Shown one piece after another: positions 40,375 to 49,298 of a stretch of DNA of 64,000 nucleotides (positions are counted from its first letter, which is position 1; the number at the start of each line of letters is the position of its first letter). The stretch is from Lachnospiraceae bacterium. Its GTDB lineage: Bacteria; Bacillota; Clostridia; Lachnospirales; Lachnospiraceae. The notes beneath the pieces are model-generated. The model had not been told where the DNA came from. It saw nothing but the letters and a program-made list of their open reading frames with translations, and did not search any database. Location: assembly GCA_910575035.1 (NCBI GenBank), contig CAJTDL010000004.1, forward strand, positions 222,902-286,901. The letters are read 5' to 3'. The position numbers and the translations under genes are program-made.

Positions 40375-40375
40375 T

Positions 40376-41521
40376 ATGGCAATGATCGTACAACACAATC
40401 TTACAGCAATGAACTCTAACAGGCAGTTAGGCGTAATTACGAGCGGGCAGGCAAAATCTTCAGAGAAGTTATCATCTGGCTACCGCATTAACCGTGCAGG
40501 TGATGACGCAGCAGGGTTAAAGATTTCCGAAAAAATGAGAAGCCAGGTACGCGGCCTCCAGAGAGCCTCTACCAATGCACAGGATGGCGTGTCCTTGATT
40601 CAGACAGCAGAGGGTGCTTTAAATGAAGCTCATGCAATCCTCCAAAGGATGAATGAGCTGACCGTTCAGGGTTCCAATGATACGAACCAGGATATTGACC
40701 GTGATGCAATTAACCAGGAATTGGCGGCTTTGACAGAAGAAATTGATAGGATTGCTTCTACAACACAGTTCAATAAGCAAAATTTGTTGAATGGTGAGTT
40801 CCAGGATAAGAGATTACATGTTGGGGCTAATACCAATCAGAATATTAAGATTTCTATTGATGCAATGAATGCAAGTGCAATTGGTTTGACAGAAGTCCTT
40901 AGTTTTACAAAGGAAGCTACTATATCAACAAAATATTATGCAAGTGGTGTTTCAGGTGCTACGGCAGAAGCGGCAAAGCAAGCTTTGTTAGCAGCTAAGA
41001 CATCAACAATTGTAAAGGCAACGATTACATCAGCAACTGTTGCAGGAAATACAGTGTTTAGTGATGGTAAAGGTACTACATTTAATACATTGGCATCAGC
41101 GAATTCAGCGGTTCAAGGTGCGTATGATGCATCTGTAGCAGTTGCAGCAAGCTTGGTAAATGCTGTGAGTGTGACAGCAAGTACCACTTCTACACCTGGT
41201 TCAACAGTAGTTGTAAGTGCACCAACTGTATCTGATTATGAGAAAGCGCAGGCTACTTTGAGTAAAATTCATGCGGCAATTAATAATATTTCTACCCAAC
41301 GTTCCGCTCTCGGCGCATTACAGAACCGTTTAGAGCATACAATTGCAAACTTAGATAACGTAGCAGAGAACACCCAGGCAGCAGAATCCCGTATCCGTGA
41401 TACAGATATGGCTTCTGAAATGGTGGAATACAGCAAGAACCAGATTCTTGCACAGGCTGGCCAGGCTATGCTTGCGCAGGCAAACCAGGCAACACAGGGC
41501 GTATTGTCATTATTGCAGTAA
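40376..41521 (+). CDS. fliC: Flagellin
   Basis: The 381-residue filament protein has conserved D0/D1 ends: N-terminal MAMIVQHNLTAMNSNRQLG, LSSGYRINRAGDDAAGLKIS and QDGVSLIQTAEGALNE, and C-terminal RSALGALQNRLEHTIANL, then NTQAAESRIRDTDMASEMVE and QAMLAQANQATQGVLSLLQ. Residues about 165-290 are a variable, Ala/Ser/Thr/Val-rich central domain, shorter than in enterobacteria; this is where surface glycans would attach, on Ser or Thr. There is no signal peptide because export is through the flagellar channel. SD GGAGG lies 9 bases before the ATG within a CsrA-type leader. The Maf and pseudaminic-acid genes downstream imply O-glycosylation. Confidence 0.97.
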   Translation: MAMIVQHNLTAMNSNRQLGVITSGQAKSSEKLSSGYRINRAGDDAAGLKISEKMRSQVRGLQRASTNAQDGVSLIQTAEGALNEAHAILQRMNELTVQGSNDTNQDIDRDAINQELAALTEEIDRIASTTQFNKQNLLNGEFQDKRLHVGANTNQNIKISIDAMNASAIGLTEVLSFTKEATISTKYYASGVSGATAEAAKQALLAAKTSTIVKATITSATVAGNTVFSDGKGTTFNTLASANSAVQGAYDASVAVAASLVNAVSVTASTTSTPGSTVVVSAPTVSDYEKAQATLSKIHAAINNISTQRSALGALQNRLEHTIANLDNVAENTQAAESRIRDTDMASEMVEYSKNQILAQAGQAMLAQANQATQGVLSLLQ

Positions 41522-41540
41522 GAAAAAAACTACAAATTCG

Positions 41541-41568
41541 GGGGCTGGCGTCAGTCAGCCCCTTTTTT
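41541..41568 (+). terminator. Terminator after flagellin
   Basis: GGGGCTG (41541-41547) and CAGCCCC (41556-41562) pair, extended inward by two bases, and are followed by six T. It should lower expression of the glycosylation genes relative to flagellin, with read-through into them. Confidence 0.88.
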
Positions 41569-41581
41569 CAAGGGATAAATT

Positions 41582-41911
41582 ATGGATTTAGATAAGTTTT
41601 ATGCCGAATTAAAAGCCCTGTCTGAAGAAATAGCCCAAAAAGTGGAATTGTTAGAGAATGATGCAAAGAAAGGCTTTCGTGAGATGGGAAGTCTGCTAAA
41701 AAACCTGACAGGGATTTTGCCAGACTGGTTTTTCTTTATAGAGCAGACGGGAATTGGGGAAAAGGGGCGTGTCCTGTCTGTGCTTCAGGATATGGAAGAG
41801 GCCGTGGCGGCAGAGGACACGGTGCTTTTGGCAGACGCATTGTTGTATGGGCTTCAGAAAATGGCAGGAGATTATATCAGGATAATAGAAGAGGCTTTAT
41901 ATGAGGAATGA
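41582..41911 (+). CDS. Small helical protein between flagellin and maf, function unknown
   Basis: I do not recognise this 109-residue protein. It begins MDLDKFYAELKALSEEIAQK and appears all-helical and acidic, with LKNLTGILPDWFFFIEQTG in the middle and a heptad-like Leu pattern (VLLADALLYGLQKMAGDYI) near the end. It has no signal peptide or membrane helix. It lies 14 bases after the flagellin terminator and overlaps maf by 11 bases, so it is coupled to flagellin glycosylation or secretion. A FliS-like chaperone or a Maf partner is a possible role, but that is inference from position. Confidence 0.65.
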   Translation: MDLDKFYAELKALSEEIAQKVELLENDAKKGFREMGSLLKNLTGILPDWFFFIEQTGIGEKGRVLSVLQDMEEAVAAEDTVLLADALLYGLQKMAGDYIRIIEEALYEE

Positions 41912-43817
41912 TATCTGGGAAAAAAATCTGAGTGCAATTGACAAAAAACTGCCAGGCTGGCGTGCATACATAGAAGGAAAAAAGTATGAGATAAAGCGGA
42001 AAGATGGCACAACGCCATATATCAAAGATGTAAAAGTGAGGGCGGCAGAAGCCTATAACGGGGAAACCATCAGCGCTGTACATCACAAAGGGAAGGCATA
42101 TTACCTTTCTGGAAAGTACCAGCCCTCCCTTTATGCCAAGCGCCTGGCGGAAAAAGTGGAGAATAAAGGATTTGGGGCAGTTGTCTTTGTAATAGGTTTT
42201 TCAGATGGGAGGTATATAAAGGAATTGCTGAGGAAAATGGGCAAGGATGTAACCATTTTGGTCTATGAGCCATGCCTGGAGATATTTCTTCATGCATTGC
42301 ACGAATATGATATCTCAGAGCTGTTTGCTGACAGGATGGCTGGGATTATGGTACAGGGGATCAATGAAAATGATTTTGCATGGACAATGCAGAAATCGGT
42401 TTCCATTGATAATATGGCAAAATTCCGCCTGGAGGTTATGGGGAATTATGAGAAGCTATTTCCGAAGGAAGTGGATGATATGGTCGAATCCATACGGAAG
42501 TATATTTCACGCCTTACAATACAATGGAATACGATGGTGAATTTTACAAACCAGACTATTTACAATAATGTGAAAAACCTTCGGATGTTATACAGCCATT
42601 ATAATTTTAACAGCCTGCACCAGAGCCTGCCCCAAAATGTGCCTGTAATTATCGTAGGGGCGGGCCCGTCATTAGATAAGAATATAGATGAGTTAAAGTA
42701 TGCCAAGGGGAAAGCCTGTATCATTGCCTGTGATACGGCATTAAAGCCATTGATTGACCATGGGATTATTCCGGATTTATTTGTGGTGGTGGATCCCAAG
42801 AAGCCAATGGAACTTTTTGAAAGGGAAGAAATCAAGGAAATTCCTGTTATTTCAGGTCTGGATGTGCCTTATACATTGATGCAAAGCCACCAGGGGAAGA
42901 AAATATTGTATTTTGATACAGCTATTATAGCGAAGGTTCTGCAGCAGGCTTTTGGAGACGCATGGAACACGCCCCAATATTATATGGGGGGAATCCCTAC
43001 AGGGGGAAATGTAGCAAGCACGGCCTTCTCGGCTGCACGGCTTATGGGCGCCAGAACCATTATCCTGATGGGGCAGGATATGGCGCTTACTGGGGAAAAG
43101 GAACATGCAAGCGGGACGTTTCAAGCAGATCGCAGATTTGACTTGTCCAATCGGAATTTACCGTTGGTGGAGAGCGTTGATGGGAGAATGGTTCCAACAC
43201 TGCATATTTTAAAAAGCTATCTGAGTTGGTTTGAGGAGCAAATCCGGCTATATCCAAATTTGAAAGTAATCAATGCCACGGAAGGCGGGGCAAAAGTCCA
43301 TGGCAGCAAACAGATGGCGCTGCGGGATGCTATCCGTGCCTATTGCAAATGCAAGAGGGAATTTAGCGGGGGCAGGCTTCTGAAAAAGGTAAAGCCGCAT
43401 TTTGGGGCAGAGGAAAAAGAACGGGTAGCCTTGTGGTTTCAGGAGCTGCCCAAACGGATGAAAAATTTAGAAAAAAAGGTAGTAAAAGGCGGCAACGATT
43501 ATGCAAAGCTGGAACAGTTGGTGTTAAAAGGCAGCTATTCTCAGGCAGAATTAAAAAGGCTGCTGAAAAGGCTGAAAAAAGTAAATAAGGAATTGGATCA
43601 GGATGAGGAGGCGGCATTGATTATGGATGGCCTGCGCGGCGTGGAGTATACCTTAAGGACACAGATGTATACCTTCCAGGATGACAGCCAAAAAGATTTA
43701 ATCGAAAGCGCCAGGATTGGCTATAAATTTATGCAAAGCATGCAGGTTGTGCTATTGCAGATGGAGCCGGTATTTCAAGAAGTGGCTGATTATTTTACAG
43801 AAAAGTTGGAGGGATGA
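41901..43817 (+). CDS. maf: Motility-associated Maf-type (DUF115) glycosyltransferase for flagellin
   Basis: The 638-residue protein has the Maf/6-hydroxymethylpterin-pyrophosphokinase-like core at about 200-480, with IIVGAGPSLDKNIDELK near residue 250, IPDLFVVVDPKKPMELF and GGNVASTAFSAARLMGARTI followed by ILMGQDMALTG. Maf proteins transfer pseudaminic or legionaminic acid from its CMP form onto Ser/Thr of flagellin in the cytosol before export. The N-terminal part (1-200) and a Lys-rich helical C-terminus (500-638) are typical additions. It overlaps the upstream gene by 11 bases and is followed directly by pseB. Confidence 0.88.
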   Translation: MRNDIWEKNLSAIDKKLPGWRAYIEGKKYEIKRKDGTTPYIKDVKVRAAEAYNGETISAVHHKGKAYYLSGKYQPSLYAKRLAEKVENKGFGAVVFVIGFSDGRYIKELLRKMGKDVTILVYEPCLEIFLHALHEYDISELFADRMAGIMVQGINENDFAWTMQKSVSIDNMAKFRLEVMGNYEKLFPKEVDDMVESIRKYISRLTIQWNTMVNFTNQTIYNNVKNLRMLYSHYNFNSLHQSLPQNVPVIIVGAGPSLDKNIDELKYAKGKACIIACDTALKPLIDHGIIPDLFVVVDPKKPMELFEREEIKEIPVISGLDVPYTLMQSHQGKKILYFDTAIIAKVLQQAFGDAWNTPQYYMGGIPTGGNVASTAFSAARLMGARTIILMGQDMALTGEKEHASGTFQADRRFDLSNRNLPLVESVDGRMVPTLHILKSYLSWFEEQIRLYPNLKVINATEGGAKVHGSKQMALRDAIRAYCKCKREFSGGRLLKKVKPHFGAEEKERVALWFQELPKRMKNLEKKVVKGGNDYAKLEQLVLKGSYSQAELKRLLKRLKKVNKELDQDEEAALIMDGLRGVEYTLRTQMYTFQDDSQKDLIESARIGYKFMQSMQVVLLQMEPVFQEVADYFTEKLEG

Positions 43818-43819
43818 AA

Positions 43820-44812
43820 ATGCTGGACAGCAAAACAATTCTAATCACAGGTGGGACAGGCTCTTTTGGGAAGGCATTTACGTCATATGTATTGGAGCAT
43901 TATAATCCTCAGAAGATTATCATATATTCCAGGGATGAATATAAGCAGTTTTTGATGGCGGACCAATATAAGAAACAGAAAGAAAAGCTGCGCTTTTTTA
44001 TTGGCGATGTGCGGGATAAAGACCGCCTGTACCGTGCGTTTGGCGGCGTAGACTATGTCGTGCATGCAGCAGCCTTAAAGCAGGTGCCAGCCTGTGAGTA
44101 TAACCCAATTGAAGCAATCCGCACAAATATCAATGGCGCAATGAATATCATAGACGCAGCCTTAGACTGCGGAGTAAAAAAAGTAGTGGCTCTTTCTACA
44201 GATAAAGCCGTAAACCCAATTAACCTCTATGGGGGGACAAAGCTGGTATCGGATAAGTTATTTGTATCAGCCAACGCCTATGCAGGGAAAAAGGATATCA
44301 GCTTTTCTGTAGTGCGTTATGGGAATGTGGCGGGAAGCCGCGGCTCCGTTATACCATTTTTCCGCAATATTGCAGCAAATGGCGGCACAGAGCTTCCTAT
44401 CACAGATTACCGTATGACACGTTTCTGGATTAGCCTTAAGCAGGGAGTGGAGCTGGTAATTAAGGCGCTGAAAGAGTCAAAAGGCGGCGAGACCTTTATA
44501 TCCAAAATCCCCTCTTTTAAGGTTACAGACCTTGCCCAGGCCATCCTGCCAGGCTGCAGAATGCCAGAGGTTGGCATCCGGGAGGGGGAGAAGCTGCATG
44601 AAATTATGGTAACCCAGGAAGATTCTATTAATACTTATGAATATGAAAAGCATTTTATTATTTATCCTCATATGGAATGGTGGAATCCCAATAAAATCCA
44701 GCCAGGCGGGAAGCGCATTGAGCCAGGTTTTGCATATAGTTCAGAAAACAATACAGAGTGGCTGTCTGTGGAAAAGCTGCAGGAGCTTTTAAAAAATGTG
44801 GATACACATTGA
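43820..44812 (+). CDS. pseB: UDP-N-acetylglucosamine 4,6-dehydratase (inverting)
   Basis: The 330-residue extended short-chain dehydrogenase catalyses the first step of CMP-pseudaminic acid synthesis, dehydration with C5 inversion of UDP-GlcNAc. NAD-binding loop GGTGSFGKAF is at residues 10-19, followed by YSRDEYKQF, and the catalytic YxxxK is YGGTK at about 137-141. HAAALKQVPACEYNP and DYRMTRFWISLKQGVEL are diagnostic of PseB/FlaA1. I start at 43820, where GGAGG is 7 bases upstream; the ATG at 43814 would sit directly on the ribosome site. It begins 2 bases after the maf stop codon. Confidence 0.93.
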   Translation: MLDSKTILITGGTGSFGKAFTSYVLEHYNPQKIIIYSRDEYKQFLMADQYKKQKEKLRFFIGDVRDKDRLYRAFGGVDYVVHAAALKQVPACEYNPIEAIRTNINGAMNIIDAALDCGVKKVVALSTDKAVNPINLYGGTKLVSDKLFVSANAYAGKKDISFSVVRYGNVAGSRGSVIPFFRNIAANGGTELPITDYRMTRFWISLKQGVELVIKALKESKGGETFISKIPSFKVTDLAQAILPGCRMPEVGIREGEKLHEIMVTQEDSINTYEYEKHFIIYPHMEWWNPNKIQPGGKRIEPGFAYSSENNTEWLSVEKLQELLKNVDTH

Positions 44813-44916
44813 TATAAAAACCGAAACGCTAAAGACGTTAGGAAATAGGATCGGCAGAGTAATGAAAGGAAAATGGAGCTGAAAATAGGCATAAGGCACA
44901 GCAGGAGGGATATGTT

Positions 44917-45648
44917 ATGGAAGGCGGTAAGATTGTATTTATTACCGGCGGGGCCTCTGGATTGGGGCGGGTTCTGGTGGAGGCGTTTATAGGCGAAGGA
45001 TACCGCGTATGTTTTACATATCGGAACAGCAGGGAAAAGGCAGACGCTATGAAACAAAAATATGGAGATCAGGTACATATGGTTCAGGCAGATGCATCCG
45101 ATTTGGAACAGGCGGTTATGTCCATAGAAGAGTGTGTCCATGTCTTTGGGAAGATAGAGATTCTTGTAAACAACGCTGCCAGCGCAAAGGACGGCTCCCT
45201 GGCCCGTTTGGATGGAGACAGGTTTGAATATACAATGAAAAATGTCCTGTACCCTGTATTTTATTACTCCAAGGCTGTCATTGGATACTTTATCCGGCAG
45301 CGCTATGGAAAGATTATTAACATAGGCTCGATCAATGGATCCAGGGGGCGGGAAGGAAGCGTGGCATATTCCACGGCGAAGGCAGGGGTGGAGGGCTTTA
45401 CCAAGACAATTGCCAAGGAACTGGGAGCCTATAATATTAATTGTAATGTGGTTGCCCCTGGTTTTATCAATACAGACGGGCAGAAGGATACAAGTGAGTT
45501 AATTAAGAAATACGTGTTGGATGAATGTGCCATCCGAAGGCTCACAGAGCCAGAAGAGGTGGCGAACTTGGTCTTATTCCTGGCGGGAGACAAGTCAGAT
45601 AACATCACAGGACAAGTATATCGGATTGACTGTGGGCAGTATATTTAG
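44917..45648 (+). CDS. Short-chain dehydrogenase/reductase (FabG-like) of the flagellar glycan locus
   Basis: The 243-residue classical SDR has the cofactor loop TGGASGLG at about 9-16, NNAAS near 86, the catalytic Ser in NIGSINGSRG and YSTAK (Tyr151, Lys155), and the family C-terminus GQVYRIDCGQ. It should oxidise or reduce a hydroxyl or keto group with NAD(P)H. It is not part of the minimal six-enzyme pseudaminic pathway. Its place directly after pseB suggests it modifies the sugar, for example its keto group or side chain. The substrate is unknown. Confidence 0.85.
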   Translation: MEGGKIVFITGGASGLGRVLVEAFIGEGYRVCFTYRNSREKADAMKQKYGDQVHMVQADASDLEQAVMSIEECVHVFGKIEILVNNAASAKDGSLARLDGDRFEYTMKNVLYPVFYYSKAVIGYFIRQRYGKIINIGSINGSRGREGSVAYSTAKAGVEGFTKTIAKELGAYNINCNVVAPGFINTDGQKDTSELIKKYVLDECAIRRLTEPEEVANLVLFLAGDKSDNITGQVYRIDCGQYI

Positions 45649-45677
45649 GGTGCACACATAAGGGATAGGAGGCATTT

Positions 45678-46559
45678 ATGGTATTGGGCACAGCGCAGAT
45701 CGGGCAGGAATACGGTATTCACAATCTGTCTGGAAAACCAAGTGAGGAAACGGCGTATCAAATCCTGGATTATGCATGGTGCCATGGCGTTCGTACTTTA
45801 GATACGGCAGGGGCATATGGGGATGCAGAAAATTTAATCGGGAAATACCAGGAAACGACAGGCCATTTTTTCCATATAGGCACAAAATTGATTGCCGATA
45901 CAGCGGATGGCATGGTAAAGGAGCTGGAAAAAAGCTGCGGCAGGCTGCGGTGCAGCCGGATATGGCTATGCTATCTCCACCGCTTTGGAGCCTGCAAAGA
46001 AAAGGGCGTCTTGCAGGAGCTGGAGAGATGGAAAGCAGGGGGCAAAGTCCAGAATATCGGGATATCTGTCTATGAGCCAGAAGAACTGGAATATATTGTG
46101 CAAAACTTATATGACAGCGTGGATGCCGTGCAGGTTCCCTTCCATCTTTTAGACCATGTCCGATGGCTGAAAGGGGGCTTGCTGCAAAGGGCAAAGGAAA
46201 AAGGAATACAGATTTTTGCCAGGAGCGTCTATTTACAAGGGCTGTTCTTACAAAGCGCTGATTCAGAGACAGCCAGAAGGTTACTGGCAGGGGAGGCATT
46301 GTCAGAACTTGGCCGTGCTGCAGGAGAATGCGGGATGGATATACGGCAGCTGGCAGTCTCTTTTGTGTTTTGGCAGCCGGAAATAGATGAGTTTTTGTTA
46401 GGCTGTGAAACGCTGGGGCAGCTTGCGCAGAATCTTGCCTTAGAAAAAGAGGCGGGCAGGCAAAGGCTTCCAGATGGAGTATTACAGCAGGTATGGGATA
46501 TTTCTAAGAAAGTGAATGACATCGTAATTGATCCAAGGACATGGGATGGGAGGCGCTGA
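45678..46559 (+). CDS. Aldo/keto reductase of the flagellar glycan locus
   Basis: This 293-residue NAD(P)H-dependent reductase has the AKR barrel signatures LGTAQIGQEYGI, TLDTAGAYGDAE (near 40-51) and GKVQNIGISVYEPEEL. The family lysine follows in HIGTKL. AKRs of this kind often sit beside SpsF-like cytidylyltransferases in polysaccharide and flagellar sugar clusters, as here; the next gene overlaps its stop (TGATG). The sugar intermediate that it reduces is unknown. Confidence 0.85.
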   Translation: MVLGTAQIGQEYGIHNLSGKPSEETAYQILDYAWCHGVRTLDTAGAYGDAENLIGKYQETTGHFFHIGTKLIADTADGMVKELEKSCGRLRCSRIWLCYLHRFGACKEKGVLQELERWKAGGKVQNIGISVYEPEELEYIVQNLYDSVDAVQVPFHLLDHVRWLKGGLLQRAKEKGIQIFARSVYLQGLFLQSADSETARRLLAGEALSELGRAAGECGMDIRQLAVSFVFWQPEIDEFLLGCETLGQLAQNLALEKEAGRQRLPDGVLQQVWDISKKVNDIVIDPRTWDGRR

Positions 46560-47338
46560 TGCGGACAGTTGCAATTGTACAGGCGAGGATGGGATCTTCA
46601 AGATTGCCCAATAAGGTAATGATGGAGCTGTGCGGGCATCCTGCACTATGGCACATTTATGACCGTATAAGGCGCAGCAAACGGGTGGATGAATTTGTAA
46701 TTGCCACTTCCAGCATGCCAGAGAATGATGGCATTGAGGCGTTTGCCATGAAAAATGGGATTTCTGTATTTCGTGGAAGCGAAGATAATGTGCTGGAACG
46801 TGTCTATTTAGCTGCAAAAAAGGCAAATGCGGATGCAGTGGTACGCCTGACGGGGGATAATGTGCTTGTCTGTGCTGAAATCATTGATGCAGGGGCAGTT
46901 TATTTTGAACAGGAAGGAAGCCTGGATTATCTGTATTATCGGGAAGGGCTTCCCCTGGGGCTTGCAGTGGAAATCATAAAATATGATGCGTTGGAATGTG
47001 CCTATTTAGAAGCGGCGGATGCGGAGTGCCTGGAGCATGTGACGCCGTATCTCTACCGTAACCCACAGCGCTTCTGCTGCCATCGCCATGTGGGGTTGGG
47101 TGAGGATTGCAGCAAAATCAGATGGACAATGGATACGCCAGAAGATTATGAATTGATAGAAAAAATCTATGCGGAATTATATAAAGAGGGGGAATATTTT
47201 GGCTATTTGGATGCATTGCAGGAATATAAAAAAAATGCAGCCTGGCCTGCATTGAACCAATCCGTTTTACAGAAGAAGATTTCTTACCAAGGGGAAGCCA
47301 GAGAAAATAATAAAGGAACTGTGAATGAAAAAGGGTGA
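46559..47338 (+). CDS. pseF: SpsF/PseF-like cytidylyltransferase (CTP: nonulosonate)
   Basis: The 259-residue protein is a CTP-transferase-3 type nucleotidyltransferase: RTVAIVQARMGSSRLPNKVM at the N-terminus is the nucleotide-binding loop, followed by FVIATSSMPENDGIEAFA, FRGSEDNVLERVY and RLTGDNVLV. It most likely activates pseudaminic acid to CMP-Pse. It is closer to SpsF than to the NeuA-like PseF of Campylobacter, so the symbol is assigned by pathway logic. The start at 46559 overlaps the upstream stop and has GGGAGG 5-6 bases before. Confidence 0.75.
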   Translation: MRTVAIVQARMGSSRLPNKVMMELCGHPALWHIYDRIRRSKRVDEFVIATSSMPENDGIEAFAMKNGISVFRGSEDNVLERVYLAAKKANADAVVRLTGDNVLVCAEIIDAGAVYFEQEGSLDYLYYREGLPLGLAVEIIKYDALECAYLEAADAECLEHVTPYLYRNPQRFCCHRHVGLGEDCSKIRWTMDTPEDYELIEKIYAELYKEGEYFGYLDALQEYKKNAAWPALNQSVLQKKISYQGEARENNKGTVNEKG

Positions 47339-47364
47339 CATTCATAAGGAGGAATATACGGGCA

Positions 47365-48270
47365 ATGAAAGGTGAAATGATAAGCCGAATAAAAGAGTTA
47401 TATGAAAATAATGGAAATATTATGAAATATTTGCGGGAATTTGAAAATAGGAACTACAATTCTTCGGAAGATATCATGATTTCTTATGACTTCCAGACAG
47501 GAACATATAATAAACATTATATGGATAACAGGGAATTGTATCATCAGTATCATAGTGAAATAAGCAAATATATAAATTACTACATTTCAAAATTATCATC
47601 AAAGAAATATAAGATCCTTGAAGCAGGAGTAGGGGAAGGAACCACATTTGGGCCAGTCGTGGGTCAATTAGATGTGCAGCCAGAATGCAGTTATGGATTT
47701 GATATTTCGTGGTCTAGGGTAAAAGAATGCGAGAGATTTTTGGATATGCTTAGATTTTGCGGTAAAAAATATATTTTTTTGGGAGATATTTTTTCGATGC
47801 CATTTCGGGATAATTCTATAGAAATTGTCTATACTGTACATGCCCTTGAGCCGAATGGGGGGAAGGAAAAAGAGTTATTGGAAGAACTGTATAGAGTGAC
47901 TGGCAAATATCTTATTTTATTTGAGCCTTCTTATGAATTTGGAGATATGGAACAGAAAAGACGGATGGAGTATCATGGTTATGTGAAGGATTTGTCTGGA
48001 AAAGCAAGAGAATTAGGATATAACATAATAGAGCATAGGCTATTGGAAACTTCATTAAATGAAAAAAATGTAACTGCGCTATTGGTGATTTGCAAGGATA
48101 CAGATATGGAAAAGGGAGATGCTTTATGCGATCCTTTAACAAAGGGAGACTTAATTTTGGGGAAGTCTTCCTATTTTGCACTGGAGAGTCTGTTGGCATA
48201 TCCAATTGTAGAGGGAGTACCATGCCTGAACATAGAAAACGGGATATTGGCAACAAAGTATTGCAGATGA
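47365..48270 (+). CDS. Class I SAM methyltransferase with C-terminal Trm112-like segment
   Basis: The 301-residue protein has a SAM-binding motif ILEAGVGEGTTFGPVV at about 82-97, GFDISWSRVKE and FLGDIFSMPFRDNSIEIVYT, so it is a class I methyltransferase. The last 50 residues (DPLTKGDLILGKSSYFALES, LLAYPIVEGVPCLN) resemble a Trm112-type domain that has lost its zinc cysteines. Within a flagellar glycan locus it may O- or N-methylate the nonulosonic acid or flagellin. Base composition is more AT-rich than its neighbours, which suggests separate acquisition. Two starts are possible; 47365 is chosen because it lies after AAGGAGG (12 bases), with 47377 as alternative. Confidence 0.75.
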   Translation: MKGEMISRIKELYENNGNIMKYLREFENRNYNSSEDIMISYDFQTGTYNKHYMDNRELYHQYHSEISKYINYYISKLSSKKYKILEAGVGEGTTFGPVVGQLDVQPECSYGFDISWSRVKECERFLDMLRFCGKKYIFLGDIFSMPFRDNSIEIVYTVHALEPNGGKEKELLEELYRVTGKYLILFEPSYEFGDMEQKRRMEYHGYVKDLSGKARELGYNIIEHRLLETSLNEKNVTALLVICKDTDMEKGDALCDPLTKGDLILGKSSYFALESLLAYPIVEGVPCLNIENGILATKYCR

Positions 48271-48788
48271 TGGAAGAAAGGGAAAGGCCATTGGATACTT
48301 GGGACAGATGTACGGGAAGCAAAGGCTGCTTTTTGAGAAAAGCAAAATGGGAGGATGTGGATTTGCTTTTTTCCTGGGCAAATGATAAGGAGGTGCGGAA
48401 AAATTCCTTTTCCACAGAACCCATTGATTATGAAGGCCATCTGGCGTGGTTCGGAAAAAAATATCAGGAAAAAAATTCTCAGATTTATATCTTTAGTGAA
48501 GGAAACGGCAGGGAAAATCAGGAAAAAGGGATGCTCCGCCTGGATTTTTATGAGGGCGCAGTGGAAATCAGCTACAGCATAGCGCCAGGGGAGCGCCAAA
48601 AAGGGTATGGAGAGAAATTGATTTTGCTTGCAGAAGATGAGGTAAGGCATGTGGCACAGAAGGAAGGCTTCCAGGCCATTACAGTGAAAGCCTATGTAAA
48701 ACCTCAAAACCGGGCCTCAAACTGCATATTTACAAAGCTGGGCTATGAAAAGCATGGGATGGAATACAGAAAAAAAGTAAATGTGTGA
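48222..48788 (+). CDS. pseH: GNAT N-acetyltransferase, PseH-like
   Basis: The 188-residue protein has a GNAT domain from about residue 35: LRKAKWEDVDLLFSWANDKE, FGKKYQEKNSQIYIF and the acetyl-CoA loop APGERQKGYGEKLI. It matches PseH, which N-acetylates UDP-4-amino-4,6-dideoxy-AltNAc. The start is uncertain. The ATG at 48222 has GAGGGAG upstream but overlaps the methyltransferase by 49 bases; an ATG at 48267 overlaps its stop as ATGA and has no ribosome site. The domain is complete either way. Confidence 0.82.
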   Translation: MPEHRKRDIGNKVLQMMEERERPLDTWDRCTGSKGCFLRKAKWEDVDLLFSWANDKEVRKNSFSTEPIDYEGHLAWFGKKYQEKNSQIYIFSEGNGRENQEKGMLRLDFYEGAVEISYSIAPGERQKGYGEKLILLAEDEVRHVAQKEGFQAITVKAYVKPQNRASNCIFTKLGYEKHGMEYRKKVNV

Positions 48789-48828
48789 ATTTAAATTCCC
48801 TGCAGCAGGGAGCCAGGAAAACTTTTAA

Positions 48829-48972
48829 TTACTATTCGTGGCTCAGGAATGCGCTAAACTGCGCATTCCGTGAAAACATGATTCAGGAGTGAGGGGCGGT
48901 TTCTGTAAAGAAAAACTTGAAATATCGGCCCGAATTGTTGCTATGAGCGGCTCCCAGGCCATGATTAGTAAC
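48829..48972. repeat. MITE-like element with terminal inverted repeats
   Basis: A 144-bp non-coding element starts TTACTATTCGTGGC and ends GCCATGATTAGTAA(C); the ends are inverted repeats with 12 of 14 matches. Inside is a perfect 9-bp hairpin, GGAATGCGC and GCGCATTCC (48848-48871). Its last 41 bases recur in inverted orientation at 58136-58175. Confidence 0.65.
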
Positions 48973-49298
48973 AAAAATTGATGAAAAGAAGGGTGCAATG
49001 ATTTGAAAGTGCTTGTGGAGAGTGGTGAAAAGTGATAGAATACTAAAAAGAAGCATGATTCTTTAAAATTGATAAGTGCCTTTTTTAATAGGAAATATCG
49101 TGAGCGGAAGGATTTGAATAACAATGAGCCTGTTTGAGCCTGGATAGAAATGGTGGTTTTGATTTCTATCCAGGCTTTAGAATAGTTGGCATCCGCATAG
49201 GCCAATGTTAATATTTTTGCAATGCCATTGATATTTCAGTGTACAAAAAATTTGCCATGAAAATCTTTGCCAGTGGAAATAAGGATAGGAGGCCTGTC
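48973..49298. other. Intergenic region between MITE-like element and DUF4869 gene
   Basis: A hairpin, GCCTGGATAGAAAT and ATTTCTATCCAGGC (about 49136-49174), followed by TTTAG, could be a terminator that separates pseH from the DUF4869 gene. No reading frame is supported. Other than this I see nothing. Confidence 0.55.

Noticed and set aside
40038..40385. 115-codon frame covering the flagellin leader
   Set aside because: It has no ribosome site, its composition is not protein-like, it runs over the flagellin SD and start codon, and the hairpins there explain the sequence better.
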